Assembly: GCA_028554795.2 (NCBI GenBank)
Contig: CM068842.1
Span: 55,335,860 to 55,399,859 of the forward strand
Source of the DNA: Sinohyriopsis cumingii
Lineage: Eukaryota > Mollusca > Bivalvia > Unionida > Unionidae
Direction: 5' to 3'
DNA length: 64,000 nucleotides
This document shows positions 1 to 9,885 of this stretch, piece by piece. Position numbers and translations under genes: made by a program. Each line of letters opens with the position of its first letter. Positions within the stretch are counted from its first letter, which is position 1. The notes below the pieces were generated by a model. That model ran no database searches. It saw only the letters and a program-made list of their open reading frames with translations, and was not told the DNA's origin.

Positions 1-109
1 AAAATATTGACAAATTTCTACCGATGCAATTATAGCATTTTTACAGGCTTGACTCAGGAGTACTCAATACTGAAAGTAGCACCTGATTCATTTGGTGCAG
101 AATCAATAA

Positions 110-227
110 CACTGGTCAACAGTGAAATCATTACTGACTTGAAAAGGCCCTAATCTGTAGTATTTTGGTGTGCCGAACACGAATATAACCGTGAAAAATT
201 TGTATTGGCTCTCGTTTTGAAGATATT
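110..227 (+). repeat. Left terminal inverted repeat of transposon copy 1
   Basis: Aligned with the reverse complement of 2393-2509, the two ends share CACTGG(A/T)CAAC at the tip. They also share an inner block containing GAACACGAATAT and TTGGCTCT. The repeats are imperfect and interrupted by a poorly matching stretch of about 50 bases. Confidence 0.75.
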
Positions 228-371
228 CATATACCTCATTTTCTATGTTTCACTGTGTAAATTTCTCCAGTAGGACTGCAGCAACATCCGGAATAATGAT
301 GTAACATTGCATAATACCATCATGCTCACATCATCCACAGTTGATTGCATCATTTTCTGATGCAACGCAAT

Positions 372-490
372 ACTAATGCCATGCGGCTGCTGAAGTAAGT
401 TGACGTCAGCAGTGTACTATACATGTGTAGGCCTATTATACTAATGCCAGGCGGCTGCTGAAGCTGACGTAAGCAGTGTACTATATAAAA
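372..490 (+). promoter_or_regulatory. Promoter-like leader with duplicated CRE-like block and TATA box
   Basis: Two tandem copies of a ~48-bp block (from 372 and from 440) share ACTAATGCCA, CGGCTGCTGAAG and CAGTGTACTATA. The first contains a palindromic TGACGTCA (401-408), a perfect cAMP-response-element core. The second contains TGACGTAA (465-472). The second block runs into TATATAAAA (482-490), followed by CCCAATCAG. The transposase ATG is 114 bases downstream of the TATA box, allowing a short 5' leader. Function is inferred from motif and position only. Confidence 0.5.
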
Positions 491-603
491 CCCAATCAGA
501 TAGGTTCAGCATTTAAAATATTTTAGACGTTGTGCGAGACAGTTCAAGCTACTGTTACATAAAACTTATTATTTTATCCATTTACGTACAATAAAGAACA
601 GTA

Positions 604-2292
604 ATGCCTCGAAAGTGTGTTAATACCGCGGACAATTTTTGCTATATTTGTGGGGAAGTGACATTTGCCAACCAGAAGAAAAGTATCAATTCTCAAGTGA
701 AGAAGGCATATCATCTTTACTTCGGATGCAAGGTTGGTGACCAAGACAAGCCTTGGGCTCCGCATATATGCTGTGCTACATGTACAACACAGCTTTCACA
801 GTGGTTGAATTGCAAAAGGTCATCAATGCCGTTTGCAGTCCCAATGGTGTGGAGAGAGCCAAGCAACCACCTAAATGACTGTTACTTCTGCTTGGTTCCT
901 CCTCTTTCCGGCGGAATAACGAAGCGAAAGAAGTCGAGAATAGTCTACCCAAACATTCCGTCTGCATTGAGACCAGTTCCACATGGTGAGGGACTTCCTT
1001 TTCCAGAACCTCCAGCAGAATATTCTCTTGATTCATCTGACGAAGACAAAGGTGAGTCGACCTGTTCTTCTCCTGGTCCATCAGCATGCAGTGATCCAGA
1101 TTTTCACTGTGGTGCATCATCAACCCCACACAGAATAACACAGGAAGAACTAAATGACCTGATTCGTGATTTGGACTTATCAAAGAACAAGGCAGAATTG
1201 CTAGGATCAAGACTCCAACAATGGAATCTTCTAGAAGAAGATGTCACAATTACTGCATATCGAAAGCGCCACCAGCAATTGGAGCCTTTCTTCAGAAAGG
1301 AAAGTAATCTGATATTCTGTTCCGATATTGAGGGCCTCATGAATGCTTTAAAAATCACTCATGACCCACAAGAATGGAGACTATTTGTGGACTCTTCGAA
1401 ACTGAGTCTCAAGGCTGTGCTTTTGCACAATGGAAACATTCTTCCATCTATTCCAGTAGCGTATGCTGTCCACATGAAAGAGACATACGATAACTTAAGG
1501 CAGCTACTGAATTCCATTGAGTATAACAAGTACAGCTGGCACCTCTGTGGTGATTTGAAGGTAGTTGCCCTTTTAATGGGACTGCAGCAAGGATATACAA
1601 AATACATGTGTTTCTTATGCGAGTGGGATAGCCGAGCAAGGGAAATGCACTACATGAGGAAGGAATGGACTCACAGGCAGAATGTAGCCATTGGAGAGAA
1701 GAATATCCAACACCCAGCTCTGGTTGAGGCTCAGAAAATCTTGCTACCACCCCTTCACATCAAACTAGGTTTGATGAAGAACTTCGTGAAAGCCATTGAC
1801 CGGACTTTGCCAGCATTCCGATACCTGCATGAAAAATTCCCTCGACTCAGCGAAGCAAAGATTAAAGAGGGAGTTTTTGTGGGTCCTCAGATTCGAGAGC
1901 TTTTCAAAGATGACCGGTTCAACAACTTGCTGGAAGGTGACGCGAAACAAGCATGGAATGCTTTTCGCCTAGTTTCTACAAACTTCCTCGGAAATGTTAG
2001 GGCAGAAAACTATAAGGAACTAGTAGAAGACATGTTGATGAAGTATAAGAAACTTGGCTGCAATATGTCTCTAAAGATTCACTTCCTTCATTCCCATTTG
2101 GATTTCTTTCCTAGCAACTGTGGTATTGTTAGTGATGAACACGGCGAACGTTTTCATCAAGATATCGCAACAATGGAACAAAGATACCAGGGAAAATGGT
2201 CCACTACAATGCTGGCTGACTACTGCTGGACACTCCTCAGAGATGCTCCCGAACAGCTGTACAAGAGACAGGCGAAGAAATCTAAGATGTAG
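604..2292 (+). CDS. Putative DDE-type transposase (562 aa), CACTGG element
   Basis: Uninterrupted reading frame filling most of the transposon. The N-terminus (about 1-100) holds paired cysteines that look zinc-binding: C13/C16 (FCYIC), C57/C60 and C93/C96 (CYFC). A Pro/Ser/Asp-rich linker follows (about 115-175), then a probable helical segment (178-225, EELNDLIRDL). The core has D263 (FVDSS), D317 (CGDLK), a CxxC at C336/C339, PPLHIKLG (383-389) and E515 (HGERFHQD). D263, D317 and E515 are my candidates for the catalytic acidic triad; the CxxC after the second D is common in DDE transposases. I know similar proteins only as uncharacterised multi-copy proteins in invertebrates. The ATG follows the TATA box and opens just before the zinc motif. 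The terminal repeats and TAA duplication support a transposase role. A host-domesticated or structural role cannot be excluded. Confidence 0.8.
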   Translation: MPRKCVNTADNFCYICGEVTFANQKKSINSQVKKAYHLYFGCKVGDQDKPWAPHICCATCTTQLSQWLNCKRSSMPFAVPMVWREPSNHLNDCYFCLVPPLSGGITKRKKSRIVYPNIPSALRPVPHGEGLPFPEPPAEYSLDSSDEDKGESTCSSPGPSACSDPDFHCGASSTPHRITQEELNDLIRDLDLSKNKAELLGSRLQQWNLLEEDVTITAYRKRHQQLEPFFRKESNLIFCSDIEGLMNALKITHDPQEWRLFVDSSKLSLKAVLLHNGNILPSIPVAYAVHMKETYDNLRQLLNSIEYNKYSWHLCGDLKVVALLMGLQQGYTKYMCFLCEWDSRAREMHYMRKEWTHRQNVAIGEKNIQHPALVEAQKILLPPLHIKLGLMKNFVKAIDRTLPAFRYLHEKFPRLSEAKIKEGVFVGPQIRELFKDDRFNNLLEGDAKQAWNAFRLVSTNFLGNVRAENYKELVEDMLMKYKKLGCNMSLKIHFLHSHLDFFPSNCGIVSDEHGERFHQDIATMEQRYQGKWSTTMLADYCWTLLRDAPEQLYKRQAKKSKM

Positions 2293-2392
2293 TCAATGAC
2301 TTGATTTTTTATAGGTAGGCTATTACAGTTGACCTTTTACTATTGGAATGCATTTCGTTATGTAAACATTAATTTCTTGCAGATTACAAAAA

Positions 2393-2509
2393 AACTAGAG
2401 CCAATTTTGCAATTTGACTGTCATATTCGTGTTCAGCACATAAAAATTGATAAGAATTGACTAATTTTATTTCAGTAACATGACTTTTGTAAAAATTTGT
2501 TGTCCAGTG
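2393..2509 (-). repeat. Right terminal inverted repeat of transposon copy 1
   Basis: Inverted partner of 110-227. The same sequence recurs at 63460-63577 as the terminus of the third copy, which confirms that the boundary belongs to the element and not to the host. Confidence 0.78.
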
Positions 2510-2712
2510 TAACACGTGTTTCATGCACATGTATGTAAACAAATTGCCGCGGGTCATATGGTGTTCTCCACACATAAGCTTGCACCAAGGTTAGATGTGC
2601 ACGAAAAATTATAGGTGTCATTATCAGCACCCATAAATTTTAAGTTATTGAATTTTGAATATGACAGTGTTTCCATATGTTTACCATTGGAGTGGAATTA
2701 GTACCGTGAGTC

Positions 2713-3126
2713 CTACTCCGCTGAGAACACGACGTCTGGTTAGTGCATAAAATCGGCTTACTAGATACCAAGATGTCGAAACCGGCTAATCCAGGCAGGC
2801 GTTACATAGTCACTACTCCGCTATGCACAGGGCGACTGGTTAGTGCACACAATCGCCTTACTATATACCAAGATGTCGAAACCAGCTAATCCAGGCAGGC
2901 GTATAATCACTACTCCGCTGAGAACACGTTGTCTGGTTAGTGCATAAAATCGGCTTAACAGATACCAAGATGTCGAAACCAGCTTATCCAGGCAGGCGTA
3001 TAATCACTACTCCGCTGAGAACACGGCGTCTGGTTAGTGCATAAAATCGGCTTACTATATACCTAGATGTCGAAACCGGCTTATCCAGGCAGGCGTTACA
3101 TAATCACTACTCCTCTATGAACACTT
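2713..3126 (+). repeat. ~99-bp satellite, four tandem copies plus a partial fifth
   Basis: Copies start near 2713, 2813, 2909, 3007 and 3107 (spacings 97-100 bp). Each has CTACTCCGCT, TGGTTAGTGCA, a block with AGATGTCGAAACC, and CCAGGCAGGCGT. Copy 2 is the most diverged. No coding frame is conserved. It lies about 200 bp outside the transposon end. Confidence 0.88.
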
Positions 3127-3980
3127 ACGATACCCTCTCTTGCTGCTCTGCTAATGGTATCTTTCTGTTTGCTTGCAAAATATATCGTGATGACGCTACT
3201 GGCATCCTACCCTGCTCTTGACAGCATCAAGTTCTTTCGCTTCAAGGTTCTTAATAGCATATCACTTGAATTTTTATCTAATTGTGCACTTTCCAAACCC
3301 TCTGTGCCTGCGCAATTGAGTTATATTTAAAAGAAAAAGAAAGAAAATATGACGTTTAGTGAATTTTAAAAAAAAAAAGAAAGAAGAGACAACAGTTCGA
3401 ATAAGAGCATAAGATTATTTCAAAATAGTTGCAAAAACATGAAACTTTTGCTTTCTTTACCAAATGGTTTGAATAAAGTTCAGGTTGGCTTATGCACGAA
3501 TTGCCTTTTATTCTTTGTTAAGGAGTATGACATATCCAAAGCAACATAAGAGAAGAGGAGAGAAAAAGAGAGAGTATATCCTAAAAGCATTGAAAAAAGA
3601 ATATCAAAATCTACTTTTTCTACTTATAATTTTATTCCTTAAAGCAACGAAAAAATATTACCACCTGATTTCTCTCCTTCTCTCTCTCTCTCTCTCTCTC
3701 TCTCTGTAGTTCAATCAGCGCTTGTGTCAATCGCTGTTTTTATTCTTAAAATGAAATTTAAAAGAAGTTTCGAAGTTCTTATGATTGCATCAACAGCTTC
3801 AAGATTTTCCTTACCTTTTATCTTGTGCAAAATCGGATGTAAATCGGATGATGGTGTTCCCTGCAAGGGAGAAGACATTGCATTACAACAACTCTTGTGG
3901 AGTTGTTGCTTTTTTATATAGTTTGATTAATAAAAGTCATTTTGCCCAACATATTAAACATCTTAGCCAAGGCTGATATG
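3127..3980. other. No supported gene; poly-pyrimidine tract
   Basis: AT-rich sequence with A-rich stretches and a (TC)n microsatellite at 3671-3705. The overlapping small frames here have no recognisable domains. Confidence 0.5.
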
Positions 3981-4302
3981 TTAACCATATCTACACCTTG
4001 GCGAATCGATCCGATATTTCAATGCTTCAAGGCTGTGCAAGCCACCGCAACCAATGAAAATCATGTTGCTCAGATTTGAACTCTCTTCCTTCATGATTGA
4101 TACAAGGACACAATTGGAATGGACTGATAAATAAGCAAAATTTTCCACTGACGGCCCGTGTTTGTACAAAGAAATTCTTTCCCTCAAATACACCTGCAAT
4201 GGATTCTTTCTGGTATGTATTCAAACTTTCGATGTTAAACTTACGAAGTATTCTTTTGGAGTCAAATGATTGCACCATTTTTTCCAATGTACGATGCACC
4301 AC
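3981..4302 (-). pseudogene. RecQ-like helicase N-terminal fragment, degenerate
   Basis: Minus-strand frames give LNTYQKESIAGVFEGKNFF followed by VQTRAVSGKF. This resembles the start of RecQ-family SF2 helicases, where a Q/Y-x-Q motif precedes GSGKS (Walker A). Here Walker A is damaged: SGK is kept, but the surrounding T-G and S are lost. A second frame (shifted by an indel) continues with VLVSIMKEE, SNLSNMIFIG and ALKYRIDSP. These resemble motif Ia (ISPLVSLMKEQ), the YLG stretch, and the KYRIVFSSPE segment before the DEAD box. No further helicase motifs are seen, so this is a truncated, frameshifted relic. RecQ-like genes occur in many copies in mollusc and cnidarian genomes. Confidence 0.5.
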
Positions 4303-6043
4303 TATTACACACTGTTGGTTAGCTGGTGTTGCATTCTAGGAGAGTTATCTAATGAAATCAAATAGATGTCTCTAATAAAAAGCACTCAAATATCTGATCG
4401 GACCTATCGGAAACTTGGCTAGCGAATATGGTTCTGATCAGGTTTGTGCAGTATACCATGTAAGGTCATTCTCATATGTTATGTTGTCTCTTGACGACTC
4501 GCCTCTAACGACATCCAATAGCTAAAGGGTCTGTCCAGAAGGTGGCATACTTTGAAACTGCATCACTTGACACTCATTAGGAAATATTTCCTAATGAAGA
4601 TCTTTTCCTACAATCTCGTATGGAACTTTGTACTCCGTTGTTTTGTGCACACTAAATCATGTGTCACACGTGAAGAATGTTAGCCGTTCATTCATTTGCT
4701 TCTATATTACGTACGTGCCTTTTTCTCTGTTTGCGTTCAGTTGATTATGTGTCACGCTCTGTATATTGGCCATACAATTATGTTATGTCACACATTTATT
4801 GTACACTAGAGGATGTGTGATGGTTCTAGTTCGCTATCTCTGCACTTATTTTTAATTCATTTTATTTATTGCATTGGCATGTTTTGCTTTAACTCCTATC
4901 GGAGTGTACTTTTAATCGGGTTTTAGTGGCCAATTTAAGATACTTAGGTGGTTGACGATATTTAGTGAAAAGTATTTCGAACATCCTGTTCCCGTTCCTG
5001 AAATACAATACTCATATCGACTAAGCCATTACACTAATATATTTAAATGTAAGTACTTCTGTGTATTAACATTTAAAGCAACGCCTTTACTTGTTATGGC
5101 CTTAAAATTCCAACATTGGTCTCCTGTCGGCCTGCACGTAGAAACAAACATTTTGTGCTTGTTTTAAGATTGAGTATTATTTGGTATGGTCGTGATATAG
5201 TGGCTTGATTTGCTTTCTACAATTATGAGAGCCTTGCGATAAAAATGTTCATATAAGTAATTGACGTTATTGCAGCTATGTATGTATCTGGTTCTTTATG
5301 GCCGTAAATGTTTTATAGTACGCATATTGAATTGATTTTCACGTGGAGCTTGCATGGACATATAAAACATAGCCAGGGACGTACAGGATGTTTAATAGTT
5401 TTCTCTCAGGCTCTTTATGTTCGTATCTTCCCAATCAACTGATACAAAGCAACGCCTTCGGAGAGGTAATGACCATGGCATTCCATTATTGAGCTCCTGT
5501 CGGTCTGTGATGTTATACCTGCAATAAAAAATCTATATTTCTCGTTAGTAGGACGATTTAAAGATAAAACTACAGTAAGGCTTTTTTATGCATGTGCATA
5601 TAATTTTACCAGTTCTTACTGTTAGCGATTGCACTATAAATTTTACAAAGAAGAACTGTGTTTCCTGGATCACAACAAACTCAATTTTTATTTACACATT
5701 AGCCTGTTTAGGCATTTGCTCAATGCACAACAAGAAATTAGAATGTTGTCCAAGAGCCAGAGTATATATTTCTTTCATAGAAACTATGAGTGGTCCAGCT
5801 TTGAAATATCGCTGTGGTATTGATCTCCTGAGCATGGTCGATGGTTCTTTTTTACTTTTAAACATGATTGTCGCAGTAATATGCTCGTATACGAGAGCTT
5901 AAGTTTAGGCGTAAAGCTGGTTTATGGCTATATACACCCCCGATACTGCAGTAATCAGAAAGAATTATGAGAAAGAAGAGAAAATGATGGCTGAGTGGGT
6001 TTGTGAGATTAAATTTAGATGATAAAAATGATAATTGCAATGG
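4303..6043. other. No supported gene
   Basis: AT-rich. A weak diverged direct similarity links about 5074-5140 and 5446-5510 (AAGCAACGCCTT ... CTCCTGTCGG), suggesting an old duplication about 370 bp apart. The longest frame (5588-5902) is hydrophobic and unrecognised, and I do not call it. Confidence 0.4.
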
Positions 6044-6096
6044 TGTGACAACTATTAATAACAACAATAATAATTTTAATAGTAATTGCATTATTG

Positions 6097-6128
<32 letters not shown>

Positions 6129-6172
6129 GTTATTGTTGTTATTGTTATTGCTGTTGTTGTTGATATATCTAT
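6044..6172 (+). repeat. (ATT/GTT)n microsatellite with inverted AAT portion
   Basis: AATAATAA-type triplets pass directly into TATTATTATT and TGTTGTTG triplets, giving a self-complementary AT-rich simple repeat. Confidence 0.85.
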
Positions 6173-6251
6173 TTGATCAATATCATTGCCACTCCGATCG
6201 TAACAGTCAAAAAAAAGAAGTTATAGTCAAGACAGTGTCGTAAAACAAATG

Positions 6252-6344
6252 AGAGACATCGATCATGGCGTCTCATAGACATCGACCTTAGTGTCTCATA
6301 GATATGATTTATAGCGCTTCATGGACATTGATCATAGCATCTCA
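6252..6344 (+). repeat. ~25-bp minisatellite, about four diverged copies
   Basis: Recurring pattern AGACATCGATCATGGCGTCTCAT, diverging copy by copy (GACATCGACCTTAGTGTCTC, then ATGATTTATAGCGCTTCATG, then ACATTGATCATAGCATCTCA). Confidence 0.65.
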
Positions 6345-8567
6345 ATTTAGTGGGGGTGGGTGGGCTTAGGTTCACAATGGTGTAGCAACCCTGAGCTCCA
6401 GTGAATATACATTCTTTGCAGTTTGGAAACTAAGTATTTCATGAATTAAAACTTGTAAATTAGTGTCTGTTAACGAGAAACTAGTAGCGTATAAACCTTT
6501 CAATTTAATCGTTTTCATTTAGAATTACGCTGGGATCTAATCTAATCATGCCATAATGTAAATCATCAAAGAAAAGTTTATATCTGCATAATCATTCATG
6601 TCTGAAAGAAATTCATCGATTCATGGAATGGATAATTTGGGAACTCAAAGAATAGCACAAGCTTTTGTCTGTAATACATGCAATAAATGTCAGGAGCAAT
6701 GGTCACCTTCGGTCAGGAGAAATGGTCAGCTTCGATATAAAACGAAGACTGAATTAGTCCTGCAGCTACTGATTGTACGATTTCGTATGCAAAATTCTTC
6801 CATTAAATTTATATGCACATCTTATGCGCATATGCTAATTTGGTTCTGACGGAGGCACGGGCGAATATAGACAATCGATCAGTCTTTTCCATTTTTACTT
6901 AGGAAGTAAGCAATGCTTGGATAATGAACACTTTAAACTGTGCTATAGGTGCGGTTACTCGCGGCACGGGTAAGATACCTGCATGTAACTAAATATTGCT
7001 CTCTAGTATGGGTTATACTGGCGTTATTCTATATAAATTTCTGCCATAAAATCATGCATGCAAACTTATAAGGTTTCCTCTATCTGTCTTTGATATATAG
7101 GTATCAATTTATAATTATAATTTCCTTTATATAATTTGATTTTCTAAGAAGAAATTCAGTGTGCTTGTTCATCTAGATGAATAATGTGTTAGTCTGCATT
7201 GCGACTGAGTTCAAGGGCATCTTCGTTACCTTCGATCTTGCTTCATCTTTGCTGTTTGCTAAAAATCGTGTGATTAAATGATATATCCATCTTTAGCCAT
7301 TACATTGAAAGACAGTCTGATTAAAAGATAAATTCATCTATAGCAATTACAGTTATTTCCATATACACAAAAAGCGGTGTCAAAAATCTTAAAATCAGAT
7401 AAGAGCTATCCTTTATTTCGTATCTGTCTCTCTCCTGCTTTATCGAGTGATTTCAATTGACTGCATAGGTCATTCAGACCCCATACTATGCAATGACACT
7501 AAAAAACTGGTACGTTCACTTTTCTAACTTGAGAATTGTAGCATATATACACTGTAGTTTCTTTTTCTCTATCACACACCCACACACAGAGTTTTGATTC
7601 TGCTCAAGGAAATAGTTGATGAAAATGATGAAATGGATAAAAAGAATGACGTAAATGAAAAATAATAAAATGTAGTTGGTTTAAAATCTGTTATGAACGT
7701 GACTGATATTACATTTCTGAGACTTCTGCTGTATTTATGTTTTTGTTCTCTGACATACTATGTTGAAAAAAATCGAAACAGTGCTCTTATTTGTTTCATA
7801 TCCTTTACAATTTCATTCACTAACTTGAATAAGATAGAAACGAGACCTACATAATTGTTAATTACATCTACTGTAGTATTTCTGCACGTCGCATGCATTT
7901 ACGCGAATAAGAGTAATACGTTAGATATTAGAATAATGGTTACCATGACAGCATTAAACTGCTCTTACTTTCGGCACAACATGCTCAAATCAAACAAGCA
8001 ATAGCGGCTGATTTCGATTTCAGGGTTTCTTAACCTTTCACTTTTATCAACCATCCTTCATTTCCGGAAACTTGAATCGTGTGGCAGAATTGTTTTAGCT
8101 GAATTTTACATCACCTTTGCTTAATCATACTTGTTGCGTAACAGTTGCAAGTCAAGGACTGTATCACAAATTCATAACTGGAGATTAAATAAGCAATATT
8201 GTTTCTTTTGATGCTCTAAAATTTCCGTTTGACTACTTTGCCTCCTGTGTTCAAACAAGAATGTATTTCTTTCAGGATTTTCTAAAGAATGCTTTATATT
8301 CTAACGCCTTTGTCAAGTGCTGAAACTTTATTTTTTTGTTGGTAATATATCATTAAGTTATTATTGATAAGAGTGTTAGATCACTTTTTCGAAAGCAAAC
8401 TATGTTAATTTTGGTCTAGACTTGTCAAATCACCAACTTTTTTGTCCTTCAACCTCTAAAACATTTGTCTATACCAATCACAACTGATAAGGCTGTAACT
8501 TGGGAAATTGTTGATAGTTTATGTTATGGAATATTTACCAGCTTCCTTTCCATGATAATATGCTTTG
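6345..8567. other. No supported gene
   Basis: AT-rich unique-looking sequence. The 83-codon frame at 6598-6849 has two CxxC-spaced cysteines, but no flanking splice context or recognisable family. Confidence 0.4.
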
Positions 8568-8925
8568 ATACTACTACTACTGCGACAACTACAACTACCA
8601 CTACTACTACTATAGATACTGCTCATATTACTATAGATATTACTACTACTATAGTCACTACTACTATTACTATAGATACCAATTTTAATATAGTCACCAC
8701 TGCTACTATTACTATAGATACTACTAATACTAATATAGATACTACTGCCATATATACACTGCTACTACTATAGATGATACCAATACTACTATAGATAATA
8801 CCAATACTACTATAGATGATACTAATAATATTACTATAGACACTAACACTACTAATATATATACTAATACTACTAATATAGATACTACTACTACTACTAT
8901 AAATACTGCTGTTACGTATAACTGA
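8568..8925 (+). repeat. Compound (ACT)n / ACTATAGAT array, small
   Basis: Degenerate runs of ACT triplets punctuated by ATAGATACT and ATAGATGATACC, ending just before a plain AT-rich stretch. It is the same composition as the large array at 9886-13019 but more degraded. Frames through it are repeat artefacts. Confidence 0.85.
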
Positions 8926-9885
8926 TTTAATTTATATTTACTTTAATTTTATTGTTTGATTGGTAGCTTTAAAAAATATTTCTATTACATGCTATTATAA
9001 TATAATCTTATTATAATATAATCTTGTTTACGTGATTTGGAAATTGTTTCCAGAAAATAATCTGACCTTGACTGGTCATTAATAAACACTTAAAGTTGAC
9101 CTAGTTCCCGACCTTACTTCAAAATTATTAACAGCTACGTGAAGTTCTTTTTTATTGTGGATGTAATAAGGGTGAGATCAAGGCCGTATTGGATACGTGA
9201 CCCTAAATTTGTAAATAGTGTTAATGAAATAAACAACTTTATAACAATTTTATTCCTCGAGTAAAATGATTGGATTTTTTTTTGTTTGTTAAGGCCATGC
9301 TGAGAGTACCTGTTGTAAACATGATCACGTGACCCTCATAAGGGTATCTATTCTGAGTCTCATAACCATTGTTTTAGAGAAATAATCTCACTCTGGGTTT
9401 AAAACGCTTGATGTCAAGTCGTTTCCTTCTGTTTTAGCCAGTTTTCGAGTTATATGTTAATTTTTATTCAGATTATTTCTATTCTTAAAGATTAATTCGT
9501 TTCTCTGGAAATATTTGAGTGCTCATATAGAATTCTTGAACAAAGGCATTTCTTAAACATCTGAATGTTTTTTCTTGTGTTTCTACAAGAAATTGTTGAC
9601 AACAGCACTGTACATGATACAGCATACGTCATCGCCTTCCATCTTGAATTCTTCGTCGGGCCTCGAACTTGAATTCGTTAGAACATTTCATTATTAGGAC
9701 TTCTAAAATTTTATTCGTGGATTATTTGTAGATTATTTTTGGATTTGATTCTTAAAACCGTAAGTACTTTGGTTTATTTTTCATTTTTATTGTATTTTCC
9801 CAGGGAAATAAATTAGTTGTTTAATTTTTCAAAGCTTGTTGTTCTCACTCTTTCTTGTGTTACTGTTTCTTCGAGCCTAAACACG
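8926..9885. other. Spacer between the two ACT arrays, no supported gene
   Basis: AT-rich unique-looking sequence with no recognisable coding or repeat structure. It separates two arrays of the same composition. Confidence 0.4.

Larger units (their letters stand above)
107..2512 (+). mobile_element. Complete DNA transposon, CACTGG-terminal family, copy 1
   Basis: A 2400-bp element (110-2509) begins CACTGGTCAAC and ends in the inverted form GTTGTCCAGTG. It is flanked on both sides by TAA (107-109 and 2510-2512), which fits a 3-bp target-site duplication. It carries one long gene (604-2292) behind a TATA-containing leader. A second copy at the right edge of the window shows the same terminus next to TTA on the plus strand, which is TAA in element orientation. 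Cut-and-paste elements with 3-bp TWA duplications include PIF/Harbinger and, as I recall, Chapaev3-type elements. The CAC terminus recalls the CMC group. Superfamily placement is my inference; the boundaries are read directly. Confidence 0.82.

Noticed and set aside
776..1950. Minus-strand frames inside the transposase gene
   Set aside because: They are shadows of the plus-strand coding sequence without domains of their own.
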